From: Symsagittifera roscoffensis
Lineage: Eukaryota; Xenacoelomorpha; Acoela; Convolutidae
Length of the DNA: 64,000 nt
Reading direction: 5' to 3'
Assembly: GCF_963678635.1 (NCBI RefSeq)
Contig: NC_087064.1
Coordinates: 13,613,599 to 13,677,598 of the forward strand
The translations under genes were made by a program, and so were the position numbers. Below the pieces are notes generated by a model, which saw only the letters and a list, made by a program, of their open reading frames with translations, was not told the DNA's origin and searched no databases. Positions 48,052 to 59,605 of this stretch are shown in pieces (position 1 is the stretch's first letter; every line of letters starts with the position of its first letter).

Positions 48052-49545
48052 TTAGGAATGGTCTTCTATCGGTTTGCCTGATTTGTCGAACCATCTCGTG
48101 AGCGGTGGGTTATCATACGTTTCATTGTCCATAAATGAGAAACCATCTTTGATCTCAGGCCTATCAGCCTCCCTCTGTTCCTGCCTCTCGTAGAAATCCG
48201 TTTTCTTACTGAGGCTGTCGGCATTTTGGTGTTCGTCTCTCGCTCTATGTTCATTTATCAAATTGTAACCATCCAATCGCACTATCCATCTGACAATGTA
48301 GTTTTGATCCATTGAGTACGTCTTTAGCCAACTGAGTGCCCTGTTGTCGACTCGTAGTTTGAAAGGCTCGCTGCCCAGATATGCCTTGTATTTTTCCACA
48401 AAGGTGACAACCGCAAACATCTCCGCCTTGGGTGCCCCGTACTTCATTTCCGTGTCGCTCAAGACTTTGCTCCCGTATGCTATTGGTCTCAAGACTGTTC
48501 TCCCGTTCCATTCCTCTTCTTGATGGAGTATGCCGGAGATCGCGAGCACCGATGCGTCAGTGTCCAGTACGTACATTCCCTTCTCTGTAGGCATGCCTAG
48601 CACCGGTTTTTCACACAATTCTTTTTTTACTCTTTGAAATGATTCTTCCGCCGCGTTATTTGATGTGAAATTCTTGCATTCATGACTCATGAGTTGTTGC
48701 ATCGGATATTCTTTGTCCGGATAGCCCCTGATGAACTCTCTGTAGTAGTTGGCGAATCCAAGAAAGCTCATCAATTGATGTTCGCTTTTTGGCGACTTCC
48801 AAGTCAGCACTGCTTCTACCGCATCTGGGTCTTGTCGGATGCCAAGTTTATCTACCATCCTCAACAGGTATTTTAACGAGTCCTTTAGAGTTTCACATTT
48901 CGAGGGTTTATACTTCAGTCCTGCCCTGTTTATGCATGCAAACATTTCGTTCAGTCGGTCTATGTGGTCCTCTAGGGTAGGTCTCGCGATCACCACGTCA
49001 TCCACGTAACACATCAACAAATTGCCATACTTCTTCGTCACACTCGTTAGTGCCTGCGCCAATAGTCGCTGAAAAGTGGCTGTCGGGTTGCAGAGGCCAA
49101 ACGGCATCCTCTTCCATTGGAGCAGCCGCAGCTGGCAAGCAAACCCTAATTTGTCCCTATCTTGTTTCTTTAGTTGCATCTGCCAAAAGGCCGACCCCAG
49201 ATCAAGAGTGGTAAAAATTTTTGCATCCCCCAATTTTGAAAGACTTTCATCTATTCTGGGTATGGGATAGGCATGCTTCACCGTGACGGTTTTCAGATAT
49301 CGAAAGTCACAACAGAATCTCAGTTGAACCCCTTTCTTTTTGGCCATCACTACTCCACACGCCCACGATGATTTGGATGGTTCTATCATATCATACTCTA
49401 TTAAGGTCTCTATCGCTTTCCTACATGCATCCAATTTGTTTGGGGTCATACGCCTCGCCCCCTCCCTATGCGGTACCGCGGACTCTTTTAATTCTATTTC
49501 ATGTTTAACGAAATAACAGCAAACGATGTCCGCTTTTTGTCTCAA
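48052..49545 (-). CDS. pol: Reverse transcriptase-RNase H of a Ty3/gypsy-like element
   Basis: An uninterrupted frame of 497 codons. RT is at about residues 50-250: motif A TTLDLGSAFWQ (Asp115), a PFGLCNPTATFQRL block (148-161) and YVDD (180-183, catalytic Asp182 and Asp183). RNase H is at about 320-450: Asp330 in LDTDAS, Glu375 in APKAEMFAVV, Asp400 in LRVDNRALSW and Asp443 in HQNADSLSKK, so the DEDD set is complete. A coding sense continues upstream to ~49700, through a frameshift near 49610, so the Met is internal to a polyprotein. This is the only long, domain-complete ORF in the window. It would make cDNA from element RNA in cytoplasmic particles, if expressed. Confidence 0.93.
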   Translation of the reverse strand: MRQKADIVCCYFVKHEIELKESAVPHREGARRMTPNKLDACRKAIETLIEYDMIEPSKSSWACGVVMAKKKGVQLRFCCDFRYLKTVTVKHAYPIPRIDESLSKLGDAKIFTTLDLGSAFWQMQLKKQDRDKLGFACQLRLLQWKRMPFGLCNPTATFQRLLAQALTSVTKKYGNLLMCYVDDVVIARPTLEDHIDRLNEMFACINRAGLKYKPSKCETLKDSLKYLLRMVDKLGIRQDPDAVEAVLTWKSPKSEHQLMSFLGFANYYREFIRGYPDKEYPMQQLMSHECKNFTSNNAAEESFQRVKKELCEKPVLGMPTEKGMYVLDTDASVLAISGILHQEEEWNGRTVLRPIAYGSKVLSDTEMKYGAPKAEMFAVVTFVEKYKAYLGSEPFKLRVDNRALSWLKTYSMDQNYIVRWIVRLDGYNLINEHRARDEHQNADSLSKKTDFYERQEQREADRPEIKDGFSFMDNETYDNPPLTRWFDKSGKPIEDHS

Positions 49546-50148
49546 AATAACTTCCCGATTCCTATTGATGGCTTCGAGCTGTTCGTCCGTTACTTTCCCC
49601 CTTCTGGCAATACCGGTTTATCAATTTCTAACTCCTCTGTTCTGGAAATTTTCAACGGCTCGAAAGTCCGTCGTCCGTTTCTGTCTCAAGTGAATTCACA
49701 AGACCTTTTGTTCACAAATTTTGTCCCTGTGATTCGGACAATCAAGGCTTTAATTTTTTTTGAACATTTTTAGTCATTTCATATTTAAGTTTTACGGGCA
49801 GTGCGTATCCCAGCTTCCTCTTCCTCTTGATTGTGATTGGTATATCAAGAGTATTCAACAACACATTGACGCAGAGGCCACTCTAGGTGATTGAGAACGA
49901 TTTTCATAAAGTAGCAGCACTTTGACTGTTCGGATTCGTTACTATACATACTTATTTGTTGTCACTTATTTCATTATAAATCTTCATTCTCAAATTTACT
50001 ATTGCAGCCTCGTTCGCTTTCAACGTCACCCTCTTAATCAAGAAAACTGGAGTTTTATTCTCATTCGCCATTGTAAAATTTAACGGTTTACTTAGGTACT
50101 TCCTTTCCGGGTTTCAAATCCTGAACAGCGAGTTGTTAACGGCAATCG
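49546..50148 (-). pseudogene. pol: Pol linker between protease and RT, degraded
   Basis: The piece from 49700 to 49546 has ELEIDKPVLPE and VTDEQLEAINRNREVIL separated by a one-base frame change. Further left of the protease (49780-50148) no continuous frame is visible. Confidence 0.45.
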
Positions 50149-50838
50149 TTACATCAAAATTCCTGATGAAATTCTTCCTGAAATGAATTGACCAGACTCA
50201 TCTAGATTCTCCACCACCAGAAAACTCATCCACAGATTGCGTTCCCCCTGATTCAGAGCTATGGTCGGTGTCCTACCTAAAATCCTCAATGCCCCCTTGT
50301 TTGCCACTGACAGCCTTATCATTGAGTCTATCAGGTCGTCTTTTTCGAATCCCATTGTTTTCCATGTTCGTATCGGTATTACACTCAAGACCCTGTATCC
50401 AACAATCCTCGTAGTTGGGTCTTCTTTTCGCTTATGTCTAGTATATGTGCGGATACGCCTGCTTCTGTTCCCAGATGCATGGAATCTTGCTGAAGCATGG
50501 CACAGTGCCCTAGCGATCTCAACTAGGGTTTTTCTCGACCTATGTAGGTTTGACCGGCAAGATCTTTATCAGACGTTAAGATTTTTTTTGGTGTAGATGT
50601 TTATTCCCTCTATGTTCAACATGACCTCATGTGGACCATAGGTTTCCGTGTACCTGCTGTCTATCCTAATCGATTTACCACCACCTCTCGTGAGTAGTAC
50701 CCTGAGTGCTCTAGAAGGAGTTTGTGGCCTGATAGTGCGTATGTAGTCAGCATACACATCTATGTTCATTAGTCTTTGGTCGCTGGGCTCACTCAGATTC
50801 ATCGTTACCTCATGGCCACCATCCGTGATTATTGACAT
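50149..50838 (-). pseudogene. pol: Aspartic protease region, frameshifted at the active site
   Basis: Frame 50838-50569 (SEPSDQRLMNIDVYADYIRT) is the gag-protease linker. The active site LLDTGS is encoded at about 50405-50388, followed at once by a one-base shift into 50388-50149 (SVIPIRTWKTMGFEKDD, then FISGR). Retroelement proteases need the Asp-Thr/Ser-Gly triad, which is present, but the frame break after it removes the rest of the fold. Confidence 0.7.
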
Positions 50839-51162
50839 CTCGCCCCAATCTTCGTGAAACCGAAGGGTTTTCCAGTCACCATTTTCAAGGTGTTGCTGTT
50901 ACTCTGGGTTGTCGGATTTTCACCGGTCTCTTACTCTGGTTTTGTCATAGAAAGTGTCTCACTCCTCTTCTGTCTTTCTAATTTTTGTTTTAGCCGTTGC
51001 TCAATTGTTATTTCACCACCTGTTGCTTCTTTGGTCTGCAAGTAATTCTCCGGTTGTCTAATCCTGGTGTTTCGGGTGATTCTTCACTGCGTCTCAAAAT
51101 AGGGGACAGTCCATCCTAAAGTGTCTCTCTTGATTGTATAAAAAAAACACCTGGAGTCTATT

Positions 51163-53190
51163 TTAATAATCAAGGCACTTTAAAACTCGTGCTCTTCTCA
51201 CCTGAATCAAGTCCTGTTCATCAGGCGTGTATCCCGAGCTCTGCATGACCTGCTTGTAAGTGGTGCGATCCGCTACATGGTGATCTGCCGAGCCACAATT
51301 TGCACACGAGATTTGTTTGCCCATATCATCTCTTGGCTTGTACCATGACGCCCTCTGCTGTTGGCCTCCCGCTTGCAGGTTCCTGTTGTATTTCTTCGGT
51401 TCCATCAATGTGTACACTCTAGGATTGTGTCTCATCTTTTCCGGGGTTGGTGCATTGTCTTTCGAGAGCATGTAGTATGTTGCCCACATTGTTCTCAAGT
51501 CATCACTCTTCACCCCATCAATAAACTTTGAGGCAATGCTAACGTTCCTCCTGTTAATCGATTCCCCTGGATCACCTCTCCTTCTAAAGCTTTCAAGATC
51601 ATCTAGAAATTGGTCAATTGATTCATTGTCTCTCTGTCTCCTTTTCTCAAATCTCATCATGGCTTGATGTTCCTTCATTCCGGATCCAAAGCAGTTTGGC
51701 AGAATTTCAAAATTTTGTCTTCAGTGTCACGTTCCTCCTCCTTTTTGGCTACCACGAACTTAAGTGCCCTGCTTTCCAGGTTGCTTAGTATCGCTGTTCA
51801 GGCCTGTCTTTCATCATTCAGGTTGTTCTGCACCAGGTGTAGTCTCATCACCTGAACTCAGGTATCTATGCAACCGTCTGAGTCGTCCTTAAATTCTTTT
51901 GGTTTCTTGAATGTTTTTCTCCTTTTATCTCCTCCTGCATCACTCGACTCTGTGTTTCTTGTTGCGAATGCTTCAAGCGTCCTGTTCACTATTTCCCAAG
52001 TACTCGCCCACGTCATGACATCAGGTGTTACATTCATATGTGCACTCGATTCCCTCGGTATACTTGTCGAGTTTGACACTCCTCCTTTTGTAGCCGACTT
52101 GCTCATCCTTGAGTCTATGTTGTTTTTTATCAGCGGTAAAGGTGTCGATTCCTGCTTCTTACGTTGAGGTTCCACAAAGCTCACCCTTGCTCCGGCTGTC
52201 CTTTCTGTTTTGTCCGGTATCGTTTTCTCTTGAGCAATAGAGTTTCTCAGGAGCGCGTCTAATTTCTATTGTTTGGCATAAGAACTTTACGCTTGTCCCA
52301 TGCTCATTGTATCCATTTTCGTCTCTAGATTCCATAACTTGTCATTTACGGTCTCAACCGCTTCTTCATTTCTTCTATATCCTTTTTGATATGTTTCTCT
52401 CGCTCTTTATCCATTGTCTCTTACTTGTCCGCCATCTGTTGTAGCTTTTCTTCAGTTGCCCTCGCTAAGATGAAAGAGTTTTCTATATATCGTTCTTGTT
52501 ATGCTGTAATTCCTTCCTCAATTGCTGGCTGTCCTCCTCGCTGCACTTCAGTTTTTGTCTATCTGTTCCAATTTCGACATCATTCCCCCTAACTCAACTA
52601 GCGGTAATTTTGATTCCGCTGCTTGACCATTTTGGTGACCCACTGCGCCCTCCACTCTTTGGTCCTTCCCCTGGTCAGCTTCTGTGGTTATTGTCGAAAC
52701 TGTACCAAAGGTTTTGCCTTTTTCGCTCGTTGTTGACATCTCCTCATTCTCTCTTGGTTTCATTCCGACCATTGCCGCAAGTTTCTCCGTGAACGATGTT
52801 CTCTTCGTTTGCGAATCGTCCTTTAGTGTCCCCAGCGTGTTATTTGTGATTTCATCTCCATTGCCTATAGGTGAGAACTCAATTGTCTGTGTTCCTTGTT
52901 TTTCTAAATTCGGCATAGGCGTCGGTTCCGTCGTTTTTCATTTATCTGCACCTAGGCTCTTCAAGTTTGCCAATGTGAAGATCAATTTCCATTACGGGCA
53001 TACTCTTCTGATGGGTTTGCTTTTCCTCAGTCTTTTGCCCTGATTGCTTCTGGTTAATGTTAATGTTAACTGAATTATTTTTTCTCATTACTGTGGGGTT
53101 TGTTGGTGTTTGTTTCCTTTGCGTTGACTGTTGGTTTTGCTTAAGTCCTACCCCTTTCCTCTCTGATAATGACATTCTTGTTTTCTTCAT
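51163..53190 (-). pseudogene. gag: Gag of family A, fragmented
   Basis: Pieces in order: 53190-52942 (basic, Gln-rich start), 52916-52548, 52184-51858 (DDSDGCIDT) and 51678-51163. The last has RFEKRRQRDNESIDQFLDDL and an incomplete zinc knuckle: Cys125, Cys128 and His133 are present, the fourth ligand is Arg138. Defects lie between the pieces. Homologous to the plus-strand gag at 33.3-34.2 kb and, more distantly, to the family B gags. Confidence 0.75.
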
Positions 53191-53392
53191 GGTGTTTATT
53201 TACAATTTTTAATTTATCTACAATTCTGACATTGGACAGTTTTTACTTAAAAAGTGCACTTAAAAATTATAAAAACCTCCCATGTTCTTAAAAACTCTTT
53301 AGGACAATTCCAGTCTAAATAAATTCCACAATTCGAATTCCAGTTTGCCAATGTGAATTCAATTCGCAAATCCTAGGATTTTAGGGAATTTG

Positions 53393-53610
53393 GGAACCTT
53401 TGATCAAGTGTTCGGACCCTTAGCTCAAGTGTTGGGACCTTATCTCAAGTGGTGGGAACCTTAGCTCAACTGTTGGGATCCTAGATTAAGTGTTGGGACC
53501 TTATATCAAGTGTTGCGACCCTTAGATCAAGTGCTGGGACCCTTAGATCAAGTGTTGGGACCGTTTAATCACTATCCCGAGACTAAAATGTTGGGACCCT
53601 TAGATCACTA
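53393..53610. repeat. ~21-bp minisatellite in the region upstream of gag
   Basis: GGACCCTTAGATCAAGTGTTG and variants are repeated about eight times head to tail to ~53570, then two spaced relatives to 53610. Units of 20-22 bp differ by 1-4 bases. It lies 5' of the family A gag, where the leader or 5' LTR would be. Confidence 0.88.
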
Positions 53611-54586
53611 TCCCCGAGCTGCCTCTCAAAACTCTTGTTAACTTCTCCACTACCGTAGCTCGAGTGTCTGGACGCTTTATCCACCATCCCAGTACCACCT
53701 CCGGAACTCGTGTGAAGAACTTCCCATTGTCGAAACTCAAGTATTGGGTTCTCAGTCCACTATCCCAGTACCAACTCCAGAACTCGTTTGAAAAATTCCC
53801 AAAAACCAATTTTCTTACCAAAATTTTATTAAGTTTCCCTAAAATTTCCGTCTTATCCTAAATCCATTGCAATTTGAAATACAACTCGTTTTGAAAACGT
53901 TTACGTAGTTGCAAACGCACTAATTATCCGTAGAACTTTTTAACTTGTCCCAGAAACAGTAAAACCCGATATGGAAAAACAATAAAACGAGAAAAATGTG
54001 TATACCCAAAATGCAAAATCGACAAGTGCTTTCTTTCAAAAAAATTGTCTGGTACCTAATTGACACTCTTTTTTTCCTCCCATACCTCCCTTTTAACGTC
54101 CTTATGGGGTATTTGCCTACTGGGTTTCAAAAAATGTCTGTTTTGGAACCCCCTACCCGATCCGGCCAGGTTAACTACCTTAATTCGAGTTTACTACCGA
54201 TTACCTTCGCGTTCCAACACTTGTTCTGCGACTCTAGTTAGTCTTTTGTAACTTAATCGACGATATCGATTGTATAGCTACTGTAAAGAAGCCCCTTTTT
54301 TCAATTTCCAACCTCCAACCTCTATTTTAACCAGCCCAGCTCCTAACCTCCCCCCTATCTAGCACCCCACTCAAGTCGAAAAATACCCTAAGCGCGATGG
54401 GTGCTAAACCTCTCAAGAGAAAGTCCGTAGAACCAGTTTCCAAGCTCTGATCAAGAAAAAACGTTTCCTCAAAAATGTTAGGACCCGCTTATTCATTTTT
54501 ACACTTATCTCCTAAAGTATAAAGTGGATTTTAACGATACCCGTTTGACCAAACAGAACACCCCTGTGATCCCTTCTCACTGTCAG
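53611..54586. other. No gene seen; spacer between duplication units
   Basis: CCACTATCCCAGTACCA(A/C)CTCC(A/G)GAACTCGT occurs twice (near 53680 and 53758), an ~80-bp repeat that extends the minisatellite. The rest is AT-rich with short accidental frames. Confidence 0.45.
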
Positions 54587-54801
54587 TATTAGACTGTACT
54601 AGCATTTTTCCCATTAACAAATATTTCTTCGCGGTTATTAATTCAGAAAGACGCTGTGCTGTGATAACTTGATAAAGTTTGTGGTCACTTGGTAAATAAA
54701 ACTTTTAGTCAGTATGTGTTGTGTTAAATTTTTCTATTGTTAGACAACAAAGATGGTAGCGAACGAAAGAAGTGAGTGAGTAGCAAAAGCGATAGACTAA
54801 A

Positions 54802-57560
54802 ATGAGTCTTGACAGGTTGAAGATACCTAAGCTAAGTGATAGCCCGAGGAAGTTTACCGAAGGCACAAAGGAAACCAATGATTGATGCTTATGTGGAAAG
54901 GAACAAGAAGACTCAGAGCAAGAAAGGGAAAAAAATTATAGGCGGAATGGATGAAACAAGGAGTCAAAAGTTCCCGGAAGACAAAAGGACAAATTTGGAA
55001 GTGAAGAACCCTGGGCAGTATGAGAATCAGACGGGACGTGAAATCGAAGAACATGGGAAAGGATTTTAACGAACGAATCCACCCCCGTAGACCAGGGCCA
55101 TGATTTCGCTACTTCGATCGACCGCGACACTTGATTGAGAAGAAATGTCGGAACTGTCCGACATTTCGATTGAAAACCCGACCTAATGACAATTCTATGA
55201 TGCACGGGGTGACAGAGAAAGCGGAAACGTCTTCCTCGTTTTCGGAACGAGTCAAGAACACTTCAGAAATTTCTTTCCGTTCACCATGGGAACGCGAACT
55301 GGCGATAAAGTAGACATACACGAGGAGGATGAAGACGACAAAGAAATTGATGACTCTGATTCTCAAGTGAGTTTGAGCAGTTTGACTCATGAAAACGAGA
55401 CAACCGTTAACATGAAGAATGGTTATCGAGATCGATTTGATGCGGTCAGAACCATAACCACGCCTATGCATGGACTACAACCGTCGAGAGAGTTCATGAC
55501 AATAGCTCACTCAGACATGCAATCAGGAACGACTAGGGTCACCAGAACAGGGACCACACTAGGTGAACTAGAGGCGGAGTTTGAAGCACCTTCGAGGCAG
55601 AGAGGAACAGCGCAAGTTTCGACCAGTACTAAGCTGCCTGGCACGAACAAGGTGAAACCAACACTATTGATTGCTTTGGTGGACAACAGAGCTTCAATGG
55701 AATAGGCCTTGACCAGTTTTGTGGTTACCATGGGTGAGCAGAATGAACAGATGTCGATCAGGATGAGTGAACTAGAAAGAACATTTGAGAGAGAAAGCCT
55801 GTGGTAGGAAATAAATCCCAACAGACAGGAGGTTAGTAAAAGCGAAAAACGCTTAAAGAACAGGACGGCTGATTACTTGGCCAGGAATTTGTGGGGAATG
55901 ACGCGGAATGCTGAGGAAAGAGAAAAACGATTGAGAATGGACCTGGAGCAACTTCGGAGTGAATAACGACATACTCTTGGGACTCTCGATACAAGGATAG
56001 ACGCGATGATGGAAAGGCGCACCAAGGCTATCAAGGACAGATTGGACGGTCTCCATGGAAACGGGAGCGGATATAAAAATATTGGAGCACACCGAAGGAG
56101 GCTAGTAGAGATCCGAGAGTGAACTTCAATGAGCACTCAAACAGAGGAAGGACCTATGGGTCCGCGAGAGGAAGAGGTAACCCATCGAATGGCGCCACTG
56201 GGAGTCACAGGCCAGGACAGGAATCCCATGAACACCACAGGGAGCTCTACTGGCAGTGAGCCAGTCTCTAGCAAACGACCTACGCGAGAAAAACATGCAA
56301 ATAGGAGAGGTGATTCCTCAAAATGAATCAGGGAAGAGCTCAACCCAGTGAATCTAACGGGAGGGATGTTCCAGAGCCCCAAAAAACTAATATGAACAAT
56401 CAAACGGGATATTAACGGGATGCAACAGCAACAGCCACGGCGTTCGAACTTCTGAACAGGTCCCTGGAAACATTCATCACAAGGTTGTCCAGGACCAATG
56501 AGCGCAGCGAGAAGTCTGAAGGGTTGTTCTAAAAACAGAGATGTTACAAAGATGAATCCGACGTCTATATAGATACCTGGATACAAGCTATGAAACAGCA
56601 TTTTGAGGAACAATACCTAACAAAAAGACAAGAATGCAGTGCGCTCAGCAGCAAATTGGAAGGGCAGGCCTAAATTGCGTGATGGCGAAAAACAATACCA
56701 GCTGGATACTGCCGAGAAAATCTTCGAGATATGCTGAACCGCTTTGGCTCGGGTGTGCAAGGGCTTAAGCGATGATGCGATATGAGAGATTGAAGAAATT
56801 TGGCCTATAAAATTGCCAGATCATCAACAAAAGGTCACTCTCTTTGTGGTGAGCTCGATGCTGGCACTGCGATGGATTGGAGAAAACATATCGAAGTATC
56901 GGTAGTCGAAGCGAAGGCACCGACTGTGGAAGCGCTACACGTTATCGATTATAGCAGGAGACTTGAGTTGTTTGAGAATGCCTGCAAGGTATTTGCTGCA
57001 TCTATGGAAGTGAGTCGCGTGTTGAGTCGTACACAATTTTTCTCATGGTTCAGGGCAACGTTGACCTCTTGGCTGTATGTGTTGACGAAAAATCACATGA
57101 AGAAGTATCAGAACGAGTATCGTCAGTTCCTGGCTGAGATAGGGCCGTAAGCCTTCAAGAGACCTTCGAATAACTACAAAATTTGCAACGAAACAACTAC
57201 AGGATGCAAGCGGCTTGGTAAAGTGTATAGAGATAATACTAACGCAAATGATTCTCCACCGGAGGAAGATCTGGCAAAAATGTGGGCTTGAGCTTACATA
57301 ACTCCTTTGCCTGAAAAGGGAGTCCAAGTTTTAAAAAGAAGCTACCAAACCATCAAAGAAGGTTGCAGAAGCAGAGGAATTGTATGCGCGTTTATGAACA
57401 ACTGAAGGCATGGGAGTAGATTGTGATTAGTTCTGACGACGAAGAGGAGTTCTTTAGGCAGATCACGGTATCGAGGGCGTCTGGACTTAGTACTTCAAAG
57501 TCAAGGTGGACGAACGAGGCCGGGTACTTTGAATGTGTTCTTGAGTCTTGAGCAAGGAAA
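54802..57560 (+). pseudogene. gag: Family B gag, copy 2, broken
   Basis: Same layout as 40627-43400: MSLDRLKIPKLSDSPRKF, the same TGA after ~29 codons, then frames 54836-55069, 55286-55705, 56129-56326 and 56800-57150. The last is longer than in copy 1 because a TGA (TGG here) is absent. Just upstream, TGGTAGCGAACG (54752) is a possible primer-binding site. Confidence 0.7.
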
Positions 57561-57946
57561 GGAATGGGGACTTGAGTGTGAAAACTGAGAGCACGGAAAA
57601 GAAATTTTAACAGATGGACTCTTGTTATCTAAATTATTATATCTGTTTATACAACAAAAATTGCATGACCTTTTTCTGACTGGAATGAACAAATGTTTTT
57701 TTTTCGAAAAGTAGCTTACAAGGCTGAAATCTAGGTTGCAGTTCGATGAAGGTTTTGATTGCTGTTCAGCTATAGAGCGACAATTTCATATGGCTGTGAG
57801 TTTTGGGGTGTAGATAAGGTTGAATCTGCTGCAAATTTCTGTTTATGACCACTGGCACTGTATCTTGAGGCACTTTCGATATTCTAGAGGCTCACTGACA
57901 AGACGACCACGCGCGATGGGGACGTCGATCTTGAGTCCGGGGAGTA

Positions 57947-58693
57947 TGTGCCAGTCGGTCATTTTGGAAGTTTGACCTTGATTTGGAAGTTTAACCTTGA
58001 TTTTGGGGAAATAAGAAACTTTTGAAAAATTCGAATCGATCATGTCATACTCAATTTTCTCGCGACAACTGAAAATCAGAAGTTGATTAGAGCAGAAGAG
58101 AAAAATTAGAATTGGGAGAATCGATAAAAATCAGTTTAGAGTAAAATTTCTGTGCGCACTTTCACTGCAATCAACAACTCGAGTAGAGCTGTCCTGTTCC
58201 TGGTAGAGTGCAACGCGAAGTCTTACTTCTAGAGTTGAGTTACTTACATCATTTACCTAATTCTAGATTCGCGTCACTGTGTAAGTATTTTATTAGTTTC
58301 TCGAGTGCATTTTATATGGCTGTGTTGAAATAAGGCGAGTTTTAGGTTGATCCACTTGAAATGGATCAAAAATCCACTGTCCAATTAAAACTAATGGTAT
58401 ACTAGAGATTCCAACCTGTTTTTAATGGCGTTCGCATGTTTTAGATATTTAGAGACCTAGCCTTGGGGACGTCCTTGTCTCTAGTTTCGTGGAGTATTTT
58501 GTTAGTGGTCTTTAAGCTGTAACACGATTTTGCAGTCTCATGTATAACGCGAACCGAGATAGCTTTGACTGAAGGAGGTATAAAAGCACACGAGATAGTG
58601 TCCCTTACCCCTGAACCAATGGTTATAGGGCCTGGTTTCTTAACCTCATATGTACTTAAGGGAAGAAGCGAAGAAGAGTAGTAGGACAATTAT
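57947..58693 (-). mobile_element. LTR-like repeat a (unit 2)
   Basis: Equivalent of 43791-44470. It keeps an extra ~65-base segment (ACCGAGATAGC... to ...CCAATGG) lost in unit 1. Confidence 0.55.
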
Positions 58694-59605
58694 AGTTCGT
58701 TTGTTGGTAGGACAGTGTTGGTTGACAGGGCTTTCCGGGGAGTGTGTGACATTTGACCTGAATGAGCTGAAAAGCATATCAGCAACAAACTTTTATTCGG
58801 AACAATTCTGTGGGAAAATTGGGTTTTGACCGACTAATGGCGTTAATCGTTCAATGGATCGTATTTGGAGGAGTCAATTTGGATTGACGGATTTATTTTC
58901 AAGTTTTCGATTCTCTTTTGTTTCTGCAACCAGTAAAACCGCAAAAATTAGAACAGACGATTTTCGCTAGTCGGAATAATAAGACGAAAGTTGAACTTAG
59001 CAGATATTGTTTTAGAAGAACGAGCGTGAACATCCGACAGTGTTCCGGAAAGTTACGATTTTGTTTTCACAATCTTTACCGTGCTAACTTTATTAATCAG
59101 GAGGGCTGAGAGCGGATATTGCAACCTTTTTCGGTGCTGAAGAGAGGGCTTATTTGGTGAAGATCACGAATCAGAAAGGAACTTTCAGTGAACTGAGAGA
59201 TATAGTTTTAAACAACTTTTAGCTTCTCGGATTGGTCTGAATTGAGTTCAACTTAACATCAGATTCATTTTCAGATAATGAGGAGCTAGGAGTTGAGGGA
59301 AAGGATTGATCCATCCCCGATGGATATGATGATTTTTATCTACTTAACAAAAACAACAGAAATATGATAATAAAGTTGTAACCCTGTCTTTATGAAAGAC
59401 CTCGTGGTCTGGGGATACTGAGACCCAGCCATGAACTCAATTTTTTTTCAAATAACTATTTTAATTTGCGCGGTTTGACCGATAGCCTTTAAGTTGTAAC
59501 GACTTAGTCGACCGAGGTTAATGGAACAAACATTGAACTGGCTTTGGTAGAGACGGTTAAAAGCACGTGAAGTTGTGTTTAGATGCTAGCCAGTCGTTTC
59601 ATAAC
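58694..59605 (-). other. Internal segment 1 (unit 2)
   Basis: Equivalent of 44471-45367, followed by a second LTR-like start TGTGCCAGTCGG at 59606. Confidence 0.45.

Larger units (their letters stand above)
46230..53200 (-). mobile_element. Ty3/gypsy-like retrotransposon, family A, minus strand
   Basis: Reading leftwards from 53190: gag, protease, RT-RNase H, linker, the start of an integrase zinc-binding region, an unrecognised 3' domain and an LTR-like repeat. The order protease, RT, RNase H, IN is that of Ty3/gypsy. The integrase core is missing, and gag and protease are frameshifted, so the copy is not autonomous. No 5' LTR was recognised upstream of 53200. Confidence 0.85.

Noticed and set aside
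51868-53043. Plus-strand frames over the family A gag
   Set aside because: Shadows of the minus-strand gag, with Ser/Phe/Leu-rich composition.
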